A stretch of DNA of 44,945 nt. Origin: an uncultured Bacteroidales bacterium (lineage in GTDB: Bacteria > Bacteroidota > Bacteroidia > Bacteroidales > UBA932). The stretch spans positions 1 to 44,945 of the forward strand of contig CALVDI010000014.1 of assembly GCA_944326225.1 (NCBI GenBank). The letters are read 5' to 3'. The translations under genes and the position numbers were made by a program. Below are positions 16,159 to 26,177 of this stretch, piece after piece. Positions within the stretch are counted from its first letter, which is position 1; each line of letters opens with the position of its first letter. The notes beneath the pieces were generated by a model, which was given only the letters and a program-made list of their open reading frames with translations, did not search any database and was not told the DNA's origin.

Positions 16159-17187
16159 ATGAATAACGATGATTTTGACGCCAGGGCACAAAGTGCTGCC
16201 AAAGATAGTGATTTTGAGGGTAAGATCCGACCACAGGACTTCAAAGATTTCTCTGGTCAGGACAAGATCATTGAGAATCTGAAGATTTTCGTAAAGGCCG
16301 CCCTGCTCAGGGGAGAGGCCCTGGATCATATTCTTCTGCACGGGCCTCCGGGACTGGGCAAGACCACACTGGCACATATTGTAGCCAATGAGCTGGGAGT
16401 CAATATGAAGATAACCTCAGGCCCGATACTGGACAAGCCGGGAGACCTGGCCGGTCTGCTGACGGGACTGGAGACCGGGGACGTGCTGTTCATAGACGAG
16501 ATTCACCGTCTCTCGCATGTAGTCGAGGAGTATCTGTACTCGGCCATGGAGGACTTCACTATCGACATCATGATAGACAAGGGTCCTGGTGCGCGTTCCG
16601 TGCAGATAGGCCTCAATCATTTTACACTTATCGGTGCCACTACCAGAAGTGGTCTGATAACGTCTCCGCTAAGGGCCAGGTTCGGCATCACTGCACATTT
16701 GGAATACTATGACGCTCCTGTATTGAAGAACATCATAAAGCGCAGCGCCTCTATTCTCAATATAGAGATTGAGGACAGGGCCGCGATGGAGATAGCCATG
16801 AGAAGCCGTGGAACACCGCGTATTGCCAATTCGCTTTTGCGCAGGGTCAGGGATTTCGCACAGGTCAAGGGTTCCGGTTTCATCGATCTGGAGATAGCCT
16901 CCTATGCCCTCGACGCACTGAATATCGACAAGCGCGGACTTGACTCTATCGACAACAAGATACTCAATACCATTATCTACAAGTTTAAGGGCGGCCCTGT
17001 GGGACTGGGTACGATAGCTACCGCCATAGGTGAGGACCCCGGTACTGTGGAAGAGGTGTATGAGCCTTATCTGATAAAAGAAGGTTTTATCCACCGTACT
17101 CCCCGAGGACGCGAGGCCACTGACCTGGCCTATCAGCATCTCGGTGTGGATAAATATGCTCCTGACAGTTTATTCAATACATTATGA
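16159..17187 (+). CDS. ruvB: Holliday junction branch migration ATPase RuvB
   Basis: Motor that drives branch migration of Holliday junctions together with RuvA, whose gene is also in this window at 36.7 kb. From the chosen start the protein has 342 residues ([11 protein letters not shown]). An in-frame ATG at 16144 would add five, but the -7 box at 16132 makes it unlikely. Motifs are Walker [10 protein letters not shown], Walker [11 protein letters not shown], sensor [10 protein letters not shown], the arginine finger region PLRARFG, and the C-terminal winged helix with [12 protein letters not shown]. The stop overlaps the next ATG by 4 bases, so ruvB leads an operon with glycosyltransferase genes. 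Confidence 0.96.
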   Translation: MNNDDFDARAQSAAKDSDFEGKIRPQDFKDFSGQDKIIENLKIFVKAALLRGEALDHILLHGPPGLGKTTLAHIVANELGVNMKITSGPILDKPGDLAGLLTGLETGDVLFIDEIHRLSHVVEEYLYSAMEDFTIDIMIDKGPGARSVQIGLNHFTLIGATTRSGLITSPLRARFGITAHLEYYDAPVLKNIIKRSASILNIEIEDRAAMEIAMRSRGTPRIANSLLRRVRDFAQVKGSGFIDLEIASYALDALNIDKRGLDSIDNKILNTIIYKFKGGPVGLGTIATAIGEDPGTVEEVYEPYLIKEGFIHRTPRGREATDLAYQHLGVDKYAPDSLFNTL

Positions 17188-18287
17188 AAGTATTGATGAC
17201 AGCGGATGCGCGCAGTGTCCATACCCGCAGATGGGCAGTATCGCTGCAAGCCGGCGGTGTGGATATTGTTTTGTATTCACTTTATCCCCCGCATGATAAT
17301 TTTTTCGAGGAACACGGAATAAGGCTCTATGTATTCGATCTGTTTACATACAAGCAGTTGAAAGGCATATGGTCTGTTATCTCAATGATAAGCAAACACA
17401 GGGAGGCAGTCCGTTATCTGAGATCTGTCATAGACTCGGAGTCGCCTGATATCCTGCATGCCCATTACGCGACGAGTTTCGGTCTTATAGCTGCTCTGAG
17501 CGGTTTTCATCCTTTTATTATATCAGTGTGGGGCAGTGATGTCTATGAATTTCCGAATAAGTCTTTTTTGAACCGTCAGTCTGTAAAGTTCATCATGCGC
17601 CGTGCGGACAGGATACTTTCTACGAGTCATATCATGGCCTGCAGGACGGCATTGTATACGTCCAAGCCGATTTCGGTTACTCCTTTTGGGGTAGATACCT
17701 CTTTATTCAGGAAACTTTCCGTAAATCGTGCCGGAGATTTTGTCGTAGGAAATGTCAAGACACTTTCTCCAAAGTACGGTATAGACGTTCTGATACGGGC
17801 TTTTAAGATAGTCAGGGAGCGCAATCCCCGGCTCCGTATGTCTCTTGTCATAGTGGGTGATGGACCGTGTCGTAAAGAGTATGAGGACCTTGCGGCCGGA
17901 CTTGGTATAAGCGGGGATGTCAAGTTTATCGGAAAAGTCCGCAATGATCTTCTGCCTGAATATTACAATTCTTTTTCAGTGGCTGTGTCTCTGTCTGACA
18001 GCGAGAGTTTCGGAGTAGTTGCGGTGGAGGCTATGGCCTGTGAATGCCCTGTAGTAGTGTCGGATGCGGATGGTTTTACAGAGGTGGTGGAGGACGGTGT
18101 TACCGGATTTATAGTTCCAAGGCGCAATCCGGAAGCGGCGGCCGCAGCTATTCAGAAATTTATCGACAATCCTCGGTTGAGGGAAAAAATAGGGACTGCC
18201 GGACGTGCCAGGGTTTCCGGACTATATGACTGGAAGGACAATGTGGCTTTAATGATCGATATATATTCGGAGGTGAGCAATGGCTGA
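17184..18287 (+). CDS. Glycosyltransferase family 4 (GT-B fold)
   Basis: 367 residues; transfers a sugar from an activated donor to a glycan or lipid-linked acceptor at the cytoplasmic face. The N-terminal acceptor domain has [24 protein letters not shown] and WGSDVYEFP. The C-terminal donor domain starts near [19 protein letters not shown] and has the family E-x7-E motif in [10 protein letters not shown] (GT4). Donor and acceptor cannot be named. ATGA overlap with ruvB and an 8-base overlap with the following flippase gene show tight coupling. It probably adds sugars to a capsule, O-antigen or exopolysaccharide unit. Confidence 0.9.
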   Translation: MKVLMTADARSVHTRRWAVSLQAGGVDIVLYSLYPPHDNFFEEHGIRLYVFDLFTYKQLKGIWSVISMISKHREAVRYLRSVIDSESPDILHAHYATSFGLIAALSGFHPFIISVWGSDVYEFPNKSFLNRQSVKFIMRRADRILSTSHIMACRTALYTSKPISVTPFGVDTSLFRKLSVNRAGDFVVGNVKTLSPKYGIDVLIRAFKIVRERNPRLRMSLVIVGDGPCRKEYEDLAAGLGISGDVKFIGKVRNDLLPEYYNSFSVAVSLSDSESFGVVAVEAMACECPVVVSDADGFTEVVEDGVTGFIVPRRNPEAAAAAIQKFIDNPRLREKIGTAGRARVSGLYDWKDNVALMIDIYSEVSNG

Positions 18288-19734
18288 TGATCTGAAAACC
18301 AAAACGGCTAAGGGAGTGGGCTGGGGATTTGCCGATAATATACTCGGTCTGGGAATCACGGCTGCGGCAAATATTATACTGGCCAGGATTCTCTCGCCTG
18401 CCGATTTCGGTATCATCGGTATGACTGCTATTTTTATGACATTGTCTACTTCTCTGGTGGACAGTGGCTTTACAGGTGCTCTTACAAGAAAGAAGGATGC
18501 TGTCAAGGCTGATTTTGATACTGTATTCTATTTCAATCTTGCAGTAAGCTGTCTGTTATATGCCGTACTGTTTTTCTGTTCGCCTTTCATAGCAAGGTTT
18601 TTCAGGGAACCGATACTGATCCCCGTTATCAGAATATTGGGTATATCCCTTATTATCAATGCCTTCGGAATAGTGCAGAAAATTATCCTGGTGCGCAGGA
18701 TTGACTTCAGGACTCAGGCTTGGATATCTCTGGTCTCATCATTTGCCGCAGCAGTTGCCGCTGTTGCAATGGCATTTTACGGATTCGGGGTATGGAGTCT
18801 CGTAGTGCTTCAGGTAGGCAAACTGGCTGTGAATACTATTCTGCTTTGGTCTGTGTCGAAATGGCATCCGGGCCTGTGTTTTTCCCGAAAGAGTTTCAGG
18901 GATATGTTCTCTTTCGGAGGACGGCTTTTGATAACCTCCATCATCAGTACGATCTGGAGTGAGATGTATTCGTTCATAATAGGAAAGATGTATTCTTCAT
19001 CCGTTCTCGGTCAGTATTCGAGGGCTGATAAAGTCAAGAATATGGTCACCTCCAATGTAAGCTCGGTTATGCAGAAAGTAAGCTATCCTGTTCTTGCCTC
19101 TATCCAGAATGAAGGTGAAAGGCAGATCAATGTCTATAGAAAAGTCTTGAAAACCACTGTGCTTATATCATTTACCGCTGTTTTCGGAGTATGGGCCGTA
19201 GCTGGTCCCTTTATACTCACTGTTTTCGGTGATCAGTGGCTTCCTGCCGTTGGTTATCTCCGTATCATGTGTTTTTCAGGTCTTTTTCTGCCATTGATGA
19301 TGTGCAGTGCCAATGTCATAAATGCCGACGGGCGTTCTGACATAACACTTGTTCTGGAGATTTTAAAGACTGTAATGGGACTGATTCCTGTAGTTTTCGG
19401 AATTATATTCAGTGTGGAGGCTCTTTTATGGAGTATGGTGGGTGTCTCGTTCATTCTGTTTGTCGTCCATGCCGCATATGTATCGAAGGTGATTCATTAT
19501 TCCGTGGGCCGTCAGCTGGCGGACATTCTCCCCACCTTGTGTGTGTCCATAGTCATGGCTTTGATTGTCAATGCTATGAATATGCTTGCCATACCTCAAT
19601 GGCTATTGCTGCTGCTGCAGATCTGTGCAGGGGGTACGATAGTTGTCCTTGCATACGAGTTTGTGTATAAAAGCACTGAATACAGGGATATTAAAAATGA
19701 GCTGTTCCGCTTGATAAGAAAGATAGGAAAATGA
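18280..19734 (+). CDS. Polysaccharide flippase (MOP superfamily, Wzx/WzxC type)
   Basis: 484 residues, very hydrophobic, with about 12-14 membrane helices; predicted to flip lipid-linked oligosaccharides across the inner membrane. The N-terminus GVGWGFADNILGLGITAAANIILARILSPADFG is shortened here as its typical core LARILSPADFGIIGM, a hallmark of this family, followed by RKDAVKADFDTVFYFN. Length fits WzxC-like flippases. It overlaps both neighbours (8 and 4 bases), so the three sugar genes form one unit. No polymerase, ligase or further transferases are visible, so this set is incomplete for a full pathway. Confidence 0.9.
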   Translation: MADDLKTKTAKGVGWGFADNILGLGITAAANIILARILSPADFGIIGMTAIFMTLSTSLVDSGFTGALTRKKDAVKADFDTVFYFNLAVSCLLYAVLFFCSPFIARFFREPILIPVIRILGISLIINAFGIVQKIILVRRIDFRTQAWISLVSSFAAAVAAVAMAFYGFGVWSLVVLQVGKLAVNTILLWSVSKWHPGLCFSRKSFRDMFSFGGRLLITSIISTIWSEMYSFIIGKMYSSSVLGQYSRADKVKNMVTSNVSSVMQKVSYPVLASIQNEGERQINVYRKVLKTTVLISFTAVFGVWAVAGPFILTVFGDQWLPAVGYLRIMCFSGLFLPLMMCSANVINADGRSDITLVLEILKTVMGLIPVVFGIIFSVEALLWSMVGVSFILFVVHAAYVSKVIHYSVGRQLADILPTLCVSIVMALIVNAMNMLAIPQWLLLLLQICAGGTIVVLAYEFVYKSTEYRDIKNELFRLIRKIGK

Positions 19735-20546
19735 GAAAAGAAGTCTCGGTAATTATCGTCAATTACAATACCTCAGAGTTGCTTTGCAACTGTCTCAGAA
19801 GCATCAGGCGCAGTCTGTCCGTAGACTATGAGGTAATAGTGGCGGATAATGCATCTACAGATGATTCAATTGCCTTGTGTTCCGATTTTAAGGAAGATCC
19901 CAGGTTTATTTTCAAGATACTTGACTCCAATTATGGATTTGCCAAGGCCAATAATATTGCTGCCGGTGCGGCTTCGGGAAAGCTCCTGCATTTTCTCAAT
20001 CCGGATACGGAGATAGAGGAGGAGATGAGTGACGACTACAGGACAGCATTGAACATGCCTGAGACAGTTTTTGTCAATCCTCTTGTCAACAGAGACGGTT
20101 CTGTTGAGAACAGGCCGAAACCGATACCGGTGCTCAGGGATATGTTTTTCTGGTATTTCTGCAGGAAAAAGGCGAGGGTGTGGTATAAGGGAGCATCGGT
20201 AATTATGTCTCGGGAAGTCTTTGAAAAAGTGGGAAAATGGTCTGAGGATTATTTCATGTATGCTGAGGATCTGGATCTGTTCTACAGTCTGTCGCTTGCC
20301 GGAATCCCGGTGCGGAGTCTTTCTTCGGCTATCAGACATTACGGTGGAGGAAGCAGTTCGAGAAGATGGACAAATCTGGAACGCGAAGTGGTAGTGCAGC
20401 GTTCTACGAGACTGTTCTACAAGAAGTATTTTTCTAATTTTCAGTATGTTGCAATTAAATTATATTTCGTTTTCCACTATCTTCTGAAAGACCCCGGGAG
20501 GGTTCCTGCAGATATAAAGGCGTGGAGGTTGAGCGGTAAGAAATGA
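19731..20546 (+). CDS. Glycosyltransferase family 2 (rhamnosyltransferase-like)
   Basis: 271 residues with the GT-A fold: VSVIIVNYNTSELLCNCLRS at the start, VIVADNASTDDS for nucleotide binding, and LDSNYGFAKANNIAA as in WbbL-like enzymes. LHFLNPDTEIEE carries the DxD-like metal site (here NPDTE), and MYAEDLDLFYSL is the acceptor-side ED motif. WbbL-type members often transfer rhamnose, but the sugar here is not known. It overlaps the flippase gene by 4 bases and is the last gene of the ruvB-led unit. A 64-base gap with a new promoter separates it from frdA. Confidence 0.9.
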   Translation: MRKEVSVIIVNYNTSELLCNCLRSIRRSLSVDYEVIVADNASTDDSIALCSDFKEDPRFIFKILDSNYGFAKANNIAAGAASGKLLHFLNPDTEIEEEMSDDYRTALNMPETVFVNPLVNRDGSVENRPKPIPVLRDMFFWYFCRKKARVWYKGASVIMSREVFEKVGKWSEDYFMYAEDLDLFYSLSLAGIPVRSLSSAIRHYGGGSSSRRWTNLEREVVVQRSTRLFYKKYFSNFQYVAIKLYFVFHYLLKDPGRVPADIKAWRLSGKK

Positions 20547-20551
20547 AAGTT

Positions 20552-20582
20552 TTGCAAAAGTGCTGAAAAGTAAGTAACATTG
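20552..20582 (+). promoter_or_regulatory. Probable frdAB promoter
   Basis: TTG (20552-20554), 20-base spacer, TAACATTG (20575-20582), one mismatch to TAnnTTTG. It lies 28 bases before the frdA ATG. A separate strong promoter fits the marked codon bias of frdA and frdB. Confidence 0.5.
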
Positions 20583-20610
20583 CACCAAATTTTAATTCTA
20601 TTGATACATT

Positions 20611-22557
20611 ATGGAGGATAAGTTAATTTCCAAAGTACCCGAAGGTCCTTTGGCTGAAAAATGGACTAAGCATAAAGCCGCTATCCGTGTTGTCAGCCCT
20701 GCCAATAAAAGAAAGCTGGACATCATAGTCATAGGTACCGGCCTTGGCGGAGCCTCAGCAGCTGCCACTCTCGGAGAACTCGGTTATAATGTCAAGATTT
20801 TCTGCATCAGCGACTCTCCCCGCCGTGCGCACTCTATTGCGGCTCAGGGAGGTATCAATGCAGCCAAGAACTATCAGAACGACAATGACTCTGTGTACCG
20901 TCTCTTCTACGACACCATCAAGGGAGGCGACTACCGCAGCCGTGAGGCCAATGTCTACAGGCTTGCAGAGGTCAGCAATCTGATTATCGACCAGTGTGTG
21001 GCTCAGGGAGTTCCTTTCGCACGTGACTACGGCGGACTGCTCGACAACCGCTCCTTCGGCGGTGCTCAGGTAAGCCGTACATTCTACGCCCGCGGTCAAA
21101 CCGGACAGCAGCTTCTCCTCGGAGCCTACGCTTCCCTGAACCGTCAGATCGCAAAGGGTACTGTCAAATCCTATCCCCGTCATGAGATGCTGGAGCTCGT
21201 GGTCATCAACGGCGAGGCCCGCGGTATCATCACCCGTAACCTCGTAACCGGCGAGATCGAGCGTTTCGGAGCTCACGCAGTAGTACTTGCTTCCGGAGGA
21301 TACGGCAATACTTATTTCCTCTCAACCAATGCCATGAACTCCAACGGATCGGCCGCATGGCACTGCTACAAGAAAGGCGCATATTTCGCCAATCCCTGCT
21401 TCGCTCAGATTCACCCTACCTGTATCCCCGTACACGGTGACCAGCAGTCCAAGCTGACCCTTATGAGTGAGTCCCTCCGTAATGACGGACGTATCTGGGT
21501 TCCCAAGAAGATGGAGGATGTCAAGAAGCTCCGTGCAAAGCAGATCAAGGGCTCCCAGATTCCCGAGGAAGACCGCGACTACTATCTCGAGCGCAGGTAT
21601 CCCGCTTTCGGTAATCTCGTTCCCCGTGACGTGGCTTCCCGCGCCGCAAAGGAGAGATGCGATGCCGGCTACGGTGTAAACGAGACAGGTCTGGCGGTGT
21701 TCCTGGATTTCTCCTCAGCCATTCAGAGACTCGGAAAGGATGTCATCACAGCCCGTTACGGCAACCTTTTCCAGATGTACGAGAAGATTACAGGCGTCAA
21801 TCCCTACGAGGAGCCGATGATGATATATCCCGCCATCCACTATACTATGGGAGGTATCTGGGTAGACTACAACCTCCAGACCACTATTCCCGGTCTGTAC
21901 GCCATCGGTGAGGCCAACTTCTCCGACCACGGCGGCAACCGTCTCGGTGCATCCGCCCTCATGCAGGGTCTTGCAGACGGATATTTTATCCTTCCTTATA
22001 CTATCGGAGATTACCTTTCTCACAAGATTCAGGAGCCCAAGGTCAATACAGATACTCCTGAGTTTGCCGAGGCCGAGAAAGCCGTTAAGGAGCGTATCAA
22101 CTACTTCCTCAACAACAAGGGTACTCAGCCTGTGGACTACTACCACAAGAAGCTCGGTCACATCATGTGGGAGAAAGTCGGCATGGCCCGTGACAAGAAA
22201 GGTCTTGAGGAGGCTATAAAGGAGATTCACGAGCTCCGTGCCCAGTACATGAAGGACGTATATGTACCCGGTACCAACGAGGAGTTCAACCCGGAGCTGG
22301 AGAAAGCCCTCCGTGTGGCTGACTTCTTCGAGATCGGTGAGCTGATGGCCCGTGACGCCCTCAACAGGAACGAGTCCTGCGGCGGTCACTTCCGCGTCGA
22401 GATGCAGACTCAGGACGGAGAGACCCTCCGCGATGACGAGCACTATCAGTATGTAAGCGCATGGGAGTATGCAGGCGAGGGCAAGGAGCCTATATTCCAC
22501 AAGGAAGACCTTGTATTTGAATTTGTTAAGCCTTCAACACGTAACTATAAAGACTAA
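20611..22557 (+). CDS. frdA: Fumarate reductase / succinate dehydrogenase flavoprotein subunit
   Basis: Catalytic subunit that interconverts fumarate and succinate; in anaerobic Bacteroidota it is the terminal step of fumarate respiration and the source of succinate. The 648 residues fit the Bacteroidota/epsilon-type enzyme. FAD-binding GTGLGG (42-47), the covalent FAD histidine His74 in [11 protein letters not shown], the active-site segment [20 protein letters not shown] and the [18 protein letters not shown] motif are present. Codons are strongly biased (CGT/CGC, GAG, AAG, CTC), as in highly expressed genes. frdB follows after 14 bases. The cytochrome b subunit gene, expected just upstream in the usual frdCAB order, is not here. 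Confidence 0.96.
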   Translation: MEDKLISKVPEGPLAEKWTKHKAAIRVVSPANKRKLDIIVIGTGLGGASAAATLGELGYNVKIFCISDSPRRAHSIAAQGGINAAKNYQNDNDSVYRLFYDTIKGGDYRSREANVYRLAEVSNLIIDQCVAQGVPFARDYGGLLDNRSFGGAQVSRTFYARGQTGQQLLLGAYASLNRQIAKGTVKSYPRHEMLELVVINGEARGIITRNLVTGEIERFGAHAVVLASGGYGNTYFLSTNAMNSNGSAAWHCYKKGAYFANPCFAQIHPTCIPVHGDQQSKLTLMSESLRNDGRIWVPKKMEDVKKLRAKQIKGSQIPEEDRDYYLERRYPAFGNLVPRDVASRAAKERCDAGYGVNETGLAVFLDFSSAIQRLGKDVITARYGNLFQMYEKITGVNPYEEPMMIYPAIHYTMGGIWVDYNLQTTIPGLYAIGEANFSDHGGNRLGASALMQGLADGYFILPYTIGDYLSHKIQEPKVNTDTPEFAEAEKAVKERINYFLNNKGTQPVDYYHKKLGHIMWEKVGMARDKKGLEEAIKEIHELRAQYMKDVYVPGTNEEFNPELEKALRVADFFEIGELMARDALNRNESCGGHFRVEMQTQDGETLRDDEHYQYVSAWEYAGEGKEPIFHKEDLVFEFVKPSTRNYKD

Positions 22558-22564
22558 GGAGGGG
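22556..22564 (+). promoter_or_regulatory. Strong Shine-Dalgarno site of frdB
   Basis: AAGGAGGGG overlaps the frdA stop codon and ends 7 bases before the frdB ATG at 22572. Such a perfect ribosome binding site is rare in this window, where most genes have none. Confidence 0.75.
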
Positions 22565-22571
22565 TATTATT

Positions 22572-23351
22572 ATGAATTTTACTTTGAAAGTATGGCGTCA
22601 GCAGAACGCTAAAGCAAAAGGACATTTCGAAACATACAAGGTATCCAATATCTCACCCGATACCTCATTTCTCGAGATGCTCGATATCCTCAACGATCAG
22701 TTGATACGTGAGGGCAATGACCCTGTTGCTGTCAACAAGGGCTGTAAGAATTCAGGACCTATAGCATTTGACCACGACTGCCGCGAGGGTATCTGCGGTA
22801 TGTGCTCGCTCTATATCAACGGCCATCCTCATGGACCTGACAGTGAGATTACTACCTGCCAGCTCCATATGCGTAAGTTCAAGGACGGCGACACTATCAC
22901 CATCGAGCCGTGGAGAAGTGCCGGATTCCCTATCATCAAGGACCTGGTAGTCAATCGCGGAGCCTTTGACAAGATCCTTCAGGCCGGTGGATTCATCTCC
23001 GTCAATGCCGGTTCTGCTCAGGATGCCAACGCAATACCTATTCCCAAGCAGAAAGCCGACGAGAGTATGGATGCGGCTGCCTGCGTAGGCTGCGGTGCAT
23101 GTGTGGCTACCTGCAAGAACGGTTCGGCCATGCTCTTCGTAGCGGCCCGCGTAAGTTCTCTGGCTCTGCTGCCTCAGGGCCGTCCCGAGGCTGCACGCAG
23201 GGCAAAGGCCATGGTGGCCAAGATGGACGAGCTGGGCTTCGGTGCCTGCACCAACACCCAGGCTTGCCAGAGTGAGTGCCCTAAGGGTATCACTGTCAGT
23301 CATATCGCTCGTCTGAACCGCGAGTTCCTCTGTGCGAAACTGAAAGACTAG
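22572..23351 (+). CDS. frdB: Fumarate reductase / succinate dehydrogenase iron-sulfur subunit
   Basis: Electron-transfer subunit passing electrons between the membrane quinol site and FrdA. The 259 residues carry a plant-type [2Fe-2S] site (Cys70, Cys75, Cys78, Cys96 in CREGICGMC and TTCQLHM) and the C-terminal cluster ligands [11 protein letters not shown] (171, 174, 177, 181) and [12 protein letters not shown] (226, 232, 236) for the [4Fe-4S] and [3Fe-4S] clusters. The strong ribosome binding site and codon bias suggest high expression. An alpha/beta hydrolase gene begins 2 bases after its stop. The membrane anchor subunit must be encoded elsewhere. Confidence 0.96.
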   Translation: MNFTLKVWRQQNAKAKGHFETYKVSNISPDTSFLEMLDILNDQLIREGNDPVAVNKGCKNSGPIAFDHDCREGICGMCSLYINGHPHGPDSEITTCQLHMRKFKDGDTITIEPWRSAGFPIIKDLVVNRGAFDKILQAGGFISVNAGSAQDANAIPIPKQKADESMDAAACVGCGACVATCKNGSAMLFVAARVSSLALLPQGRPEAARRAKAMVAKMDELGFGACTNTQACQSECPKGITVSHIARLNREFLCAKLKD

Positions 23352-23353
23352 CT

Positions 23354-24145
23354 ATGGAGTACTTTGTCACCTGCAACGGTATACCGGTTCATGTTTCCGA
23401 GACTGGAAAGGGTGACAAGGCTATAATTTTGCTCCACGGCTATCTGGAGACACTGTATATATGGGAAGAGTTCCGGAGTCTTCTTCCGGACTCTTCCCGT
23501 ATTGTTTCTATAGACCTGCCCGGGCTTGGACTGACCGGCTCCGATCCCTATGTCAATTCAATGCAGTTTGACGCCAAGGTTCTACTTGACCTGCTGGACA
23601 AACTGTGCATCATGCGTCCTTATATCATCGGGCATTCCATGGGAGGATATGTCGGTCAGCGTTTTCTGAGGGATTATCCGGGACGTCTCGCAGGTCTGGT
23701 CAATATCAACTCTGTCCCTTATGCCGATGATCCGGCCAAGCAGTCCGACCGGCAGAGGGAGATAGACTTCATTCTCAACGGCAAACTGGTGCAGTTGGCT
23801 CAGATAGCGGTGCCCAATATGTACTGCAAGGACAATCTCCGCAAGCTGGACGAGAAGATCACCGAGACTCTGGAGATATGCGAGATGCATGATCCTCAGG
23901 GAGTAGCAGCCGTTGTCCGCGGCCTGGTCTCCAGGGATGACAATGTGGATATACTCGCTTCTCCGCAGGTACCCGTGATGTTTATCCATGGCGATTCGGA
24001 TGTGTACTGTCCTATAGCAAAAATAGACCGTATAAAGGCTGATTTACCCGGCTGTAATCACTTCGTAGTCCCTCGGACGGGACACAATACCTTTATCGAG
24101 GAACCGGCCTCTACAGCCGCTCTAATTCTCGATTTTATTCAATAA
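23354..24145 (+). CDS. Alpha/beta-fold hydrolase
   Basis: 263-residue cytoplasmic hydrolase with an intact triad: nucleophile Ser95 in GHSMGG, Asp216 in IHGDSDVYCP, His244 in RTGHNTF. The oxyanion segment LLHGYLETLYIWEEF fits the BioH/haloperoxidase-like subfamily. The substrate is unknown; a small ester or thioester is likely. It starts 2 bases after frdB, so it probably shares the frdAB transcript, but its codon use is less biased than frdAB. Its stop overlaps the convergent hflX gene by 7 bases, leaving no room for a separate terminator. Confidence 0.88.
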   Translation: MEYFVTCNGIPVHVSETGKGDKAIILLHGYLETLYIWEEFRSLLPDSSRIVSIDLPGLGLTGSDPYVNSMQFDAKVLLDLLDKLCIMRPYIIGHSMGGYVGQRFLRDYPGRLAGLVNINSVPYADDPAKQSDRQREIDFILNGKLVQLAQIAVPNMYCKDNLRKLDEKITETLEICEMHDPQGVAAVVRGLVSRDDNVDILASPQVPVMFIHGDSDVYCPIAKIDRIKADLPGCNHFVVPRTGHNTFIEEPASTAALILDFIQ

Positions 24146-25323
24146 AGAAGGTTGTTGAAGGGGTATCTTCCTTCGTGTATCGAGCGGACCATCCCGTAGA
24201 GGTCTTGCCGCAGTTTCTCAATGTTGATCTTCTGCCTGGCCGATATGAATATGCAGGCAGTGTTCTCTTTTGCCACCCACATCTTCTCAAGGCGCTCCAG
24301 CGACACATTCTCCGGCTTCTCCTCCTCAAAGTCAAACTCGCTCTGCTCCCGATAGTTATAGGCATCAATCTTATTGAATATCATGTAGATGGGTTTGTCT
24401 TTGGCCCCGATATCCATGAGTGTCTCATTTACGGCCCTTATCTGCTCTTCAAAGTCGGGATGGGAGATGTCCACTACGTGCAGCAGTATGTCGGCTTCAC
24501 GTACTTCATCCAGAGTACTCTTGAATGACTCAATCAGCTGTGTTGGAAGTTTTCTTATGAAGCCGACCGTATCTGAAAGCAGGAACGGTACGTTGTCTAT
24601 GACTACCTTCCTGACTGTAGTGTCGAGGGTGGCGAACAGCTTGTTCTCGGCGAATACGTCGCTTTTCGAAAGCAGGTTCATCAGCGTGCTTTTGCCGGCG
24701 TTGGTGTATCCGACGAGAGATACGCGCACGAGGGAGCCTCTGTTTCCGCGCTGGGAGGACATCTGGCGGTCTATCTTCTTCAGCTGTTCTTTAAGCAGGC
24801 TTATCTTGTTGAGGATTATTCGGCGGTCAGTCTCGATCTGACTCTCTCCCGGGCCTCTCATGCCGATACCGCCGCGCTGTCTCTCAAGGTGAGTCCACAT
24901 ACGGGTCAGGCGGGGTAGGAGGTACTGATACTGAGCTAGTTCCACCTGTGTCTTCGCGTAGGCTGTCTTTGCTCTCTGAGCGAATATGTCCAGTATGAGA
25001 TTAGTCCTGTCCAGTATCCTGCACTGCAGCTCTCTTTCCAGGTTTCTAAGCTGTGACGGTGACAGCTCGTCGTCGAAGATGACCAGCTTGATCTCATGCT
25101 CCTCTATGTAGGATTTGATCTCTTCCAGCTTTCCAGTGCCTACGTATGTCCTGGAATTGGCCCGTTCGAGTCTCTGCGTGAATCTTTTCTCGCTCCTTAC
25201 GCCGGCAGTCAGGGCCAGGAACTCCAGTTCGTCCAGGTTCTCCTTTATCCTGCGTTCGTCAGTGCCTTGCGGAATCACGGATACGACGACTATCCTTTCA
25301 AATTCTTGCTCTTCTTTCTTCAT
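24139..25323 (-). CDS. hflX: Ribosome-associated GTPase HflX
   Basis: GTPase that binds the large ribosomal subunit and splits stalled ribosomes. From the chosen ATG (25321-25323, MKKEEQEFERIVVV) it has 394 residues. An upstream in-frame ATG at 25371 lies on the tonB terminator, so the longer form is unlikely. The HflX domain with SRTYVGTGKLEEI (57-70), the linker GGIGMRGPGESQIETDRR, and the G motifs GYTNAGKS (205-212), DTVG (251-254) and NKID are all present. The gene is convergent with the hydrolase gene and overlaps it by 7 bases. Confidence 0.95.
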   Translation of the reverse strand: MKKEEQEFERIVVVSVIPQGTDERRIKENLDELEFLALTAGVRSEKRFTQRLERANSRTYVGTGKLEEIKSYIEEHEIKLVIFDDELSPSQLRNLERELQCRILDRTNLILDIFAQRAKTAYAKTQVELAQYQYLLPRLTRMWTHLERQRGGIGMRGPGESQIETDRRIILNKISLLKEQLKKIDRQMSSQRGNRGSLVRVSLVGYTNAGKSTLMNLLSKSDVFAENKLFATLDTTVRKVVIDNVPFLLSDTVGFIRKLPTQLIESFKSTLDEVREADILLHVVDISHPDFEEQIRAVNETLMDIGAKDKPIYMIFNKIDAYNYREQSEFDFEEEKPENVSLERLEKMWVAKENTACIFISARQKINIEKLRQDLYGMVRSIHEGRYPFNNLLY

Positions 25324-25333
25324 TCTTTCAATC

Positions 25334-25370
25334 AAAAAAATGCGGCTGACTCTTTTCAGGGGCAGCCGCA
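25334..25370 (-). terminator. Terminator after tonB
   Basis: On the minus strand TGCGGCTG (25363-25370), a 14-base loop, CAGCCGCA (25341-25348), then TTTTTTT. It ends tonB transcription and lies just before the chosen hflX start, excluding the longer hflX reading. Confidence 0.85.
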
Positions 25371-25392
25371 CATAAATCGTACTGTGAACTGA

Positions 25393-26091
25393 TTAGTTTC
25401 TGAGCTGGAATACAATAGGGAAGCTGAAAGTAACCTTTACCGGCTTGTCACGCTGCATACCCGGTTTCCATTTCGGTGACTGCGACACAACTCTGATAGC
25501 TTCCTGATCAAGTGAGGGATCCACGCCTCTGAGTACCTTTACATTGGTCACAGAGCCGTCTTTCTCTACGGTGAACTGGATAAATACTCGTCCGGAGATA
25601 CCGTTCTCACGTGCAACATCGGGATACTCGAGCTGAGAGTAGACCCATTTAGGGAATTCGGTCTTGGCATCCTTACCGTTGAATGTAGGTCTGACTTCCA
25701 CAAAGTCAAAGGGAATGGCCTCCTCAACGATCTCTTCTTCGTACACTTCTGCGACATAGTCCATAATCTCGACTCCCATATCGGCATTGTCTTCAAGACT
25801 GACAAAAAGATCAGTATCAACAACTATATCATCGTCTACGACCTCTATCATGTCTGACAGTTGGGGGATCTTCGGGGCCTCAGGGGGTGGAGGAGGTGCC
25901 TCAGTGGTGATAGGTATCTCCTCTACTTCTATAGGTGCGAGTACCTCTTCCTGAATGACAGACTCGGCTTTCTCCGTAGTCTTCCACTCGAAAGCGGCCA
26001 GCACTACTACGAGAGCGACTATAAGTCCCAGCTCTCTGTAGAACATTTTCCTGTTCTCTAAGTTCGCTTTTTCGGATTTTTTAATTTCCAT
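25393..26091 (-). CDS. tonB: Energy transducer TonB
   Basis: Carries proton-motive-force energy from ExbB/ExbD to outer membrane receptors. The 232 residues have one N-terminal membrane segment (about 18-36, LGLIVALVVVLAAFEW), a short proline-rich linker (ITTEAPPPPPEAPKIPQ), an acidic periplasmic stretch, and a C-terminal TonB domain. That domain has YPDVARENGISGRVFIQF, VLRGVDPSLDQEAIRVV and SPKWKPGMQRDKPVKV. ExbB/ExbD and receptors are not in the window. It is monocistronic, with its own promoter and terminator. Bacteroidota carry several TonB paralogues, and which receptors this one serves is unknown. Confidence 0.94.
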   Translation of the reverse strand: MEIKKSEKANLENRKMFYRELGLIVALVVVLAAFEWKTTEKAESVIQEEVLAPIEVEEIPITTEAPPPPPEAPKIPQLSDMIEVVDDDIVVDTDLFVSLEDNADMGVEIMDYVAEVYEEEIVEEAIPFDFVEVRPTFNGKDAKTEFPKWVYSQLEYPDVARENGISGRVFIQFTVEKDGSVTNVKVLRGVDPSLDQEAIRVVSQSPKWKPGMQRDKPVKVTFSFPIVFQLRN

Positions 26092-26119
26092 TGTATTTGT
26101 AATTCTAATTTTCCAACTG

Positions 26120-26151
26120 TAAAATTAGATATTATTTCTGAATTACAACAA
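26120..26151 (-). promoter_or_regulatory. Probable tonB promoter
   Basis: TAATTTTA (26120-26127, minus strand; one mismatch to TAnnTTTG) with TTG at 26149-26151, spacer 21, or at 26146-26148, spacer 18. Confidence 0.4.
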
Positions 26152-26177
26152 ATTTTGTTGAAAAATCTGTTAAAAAC

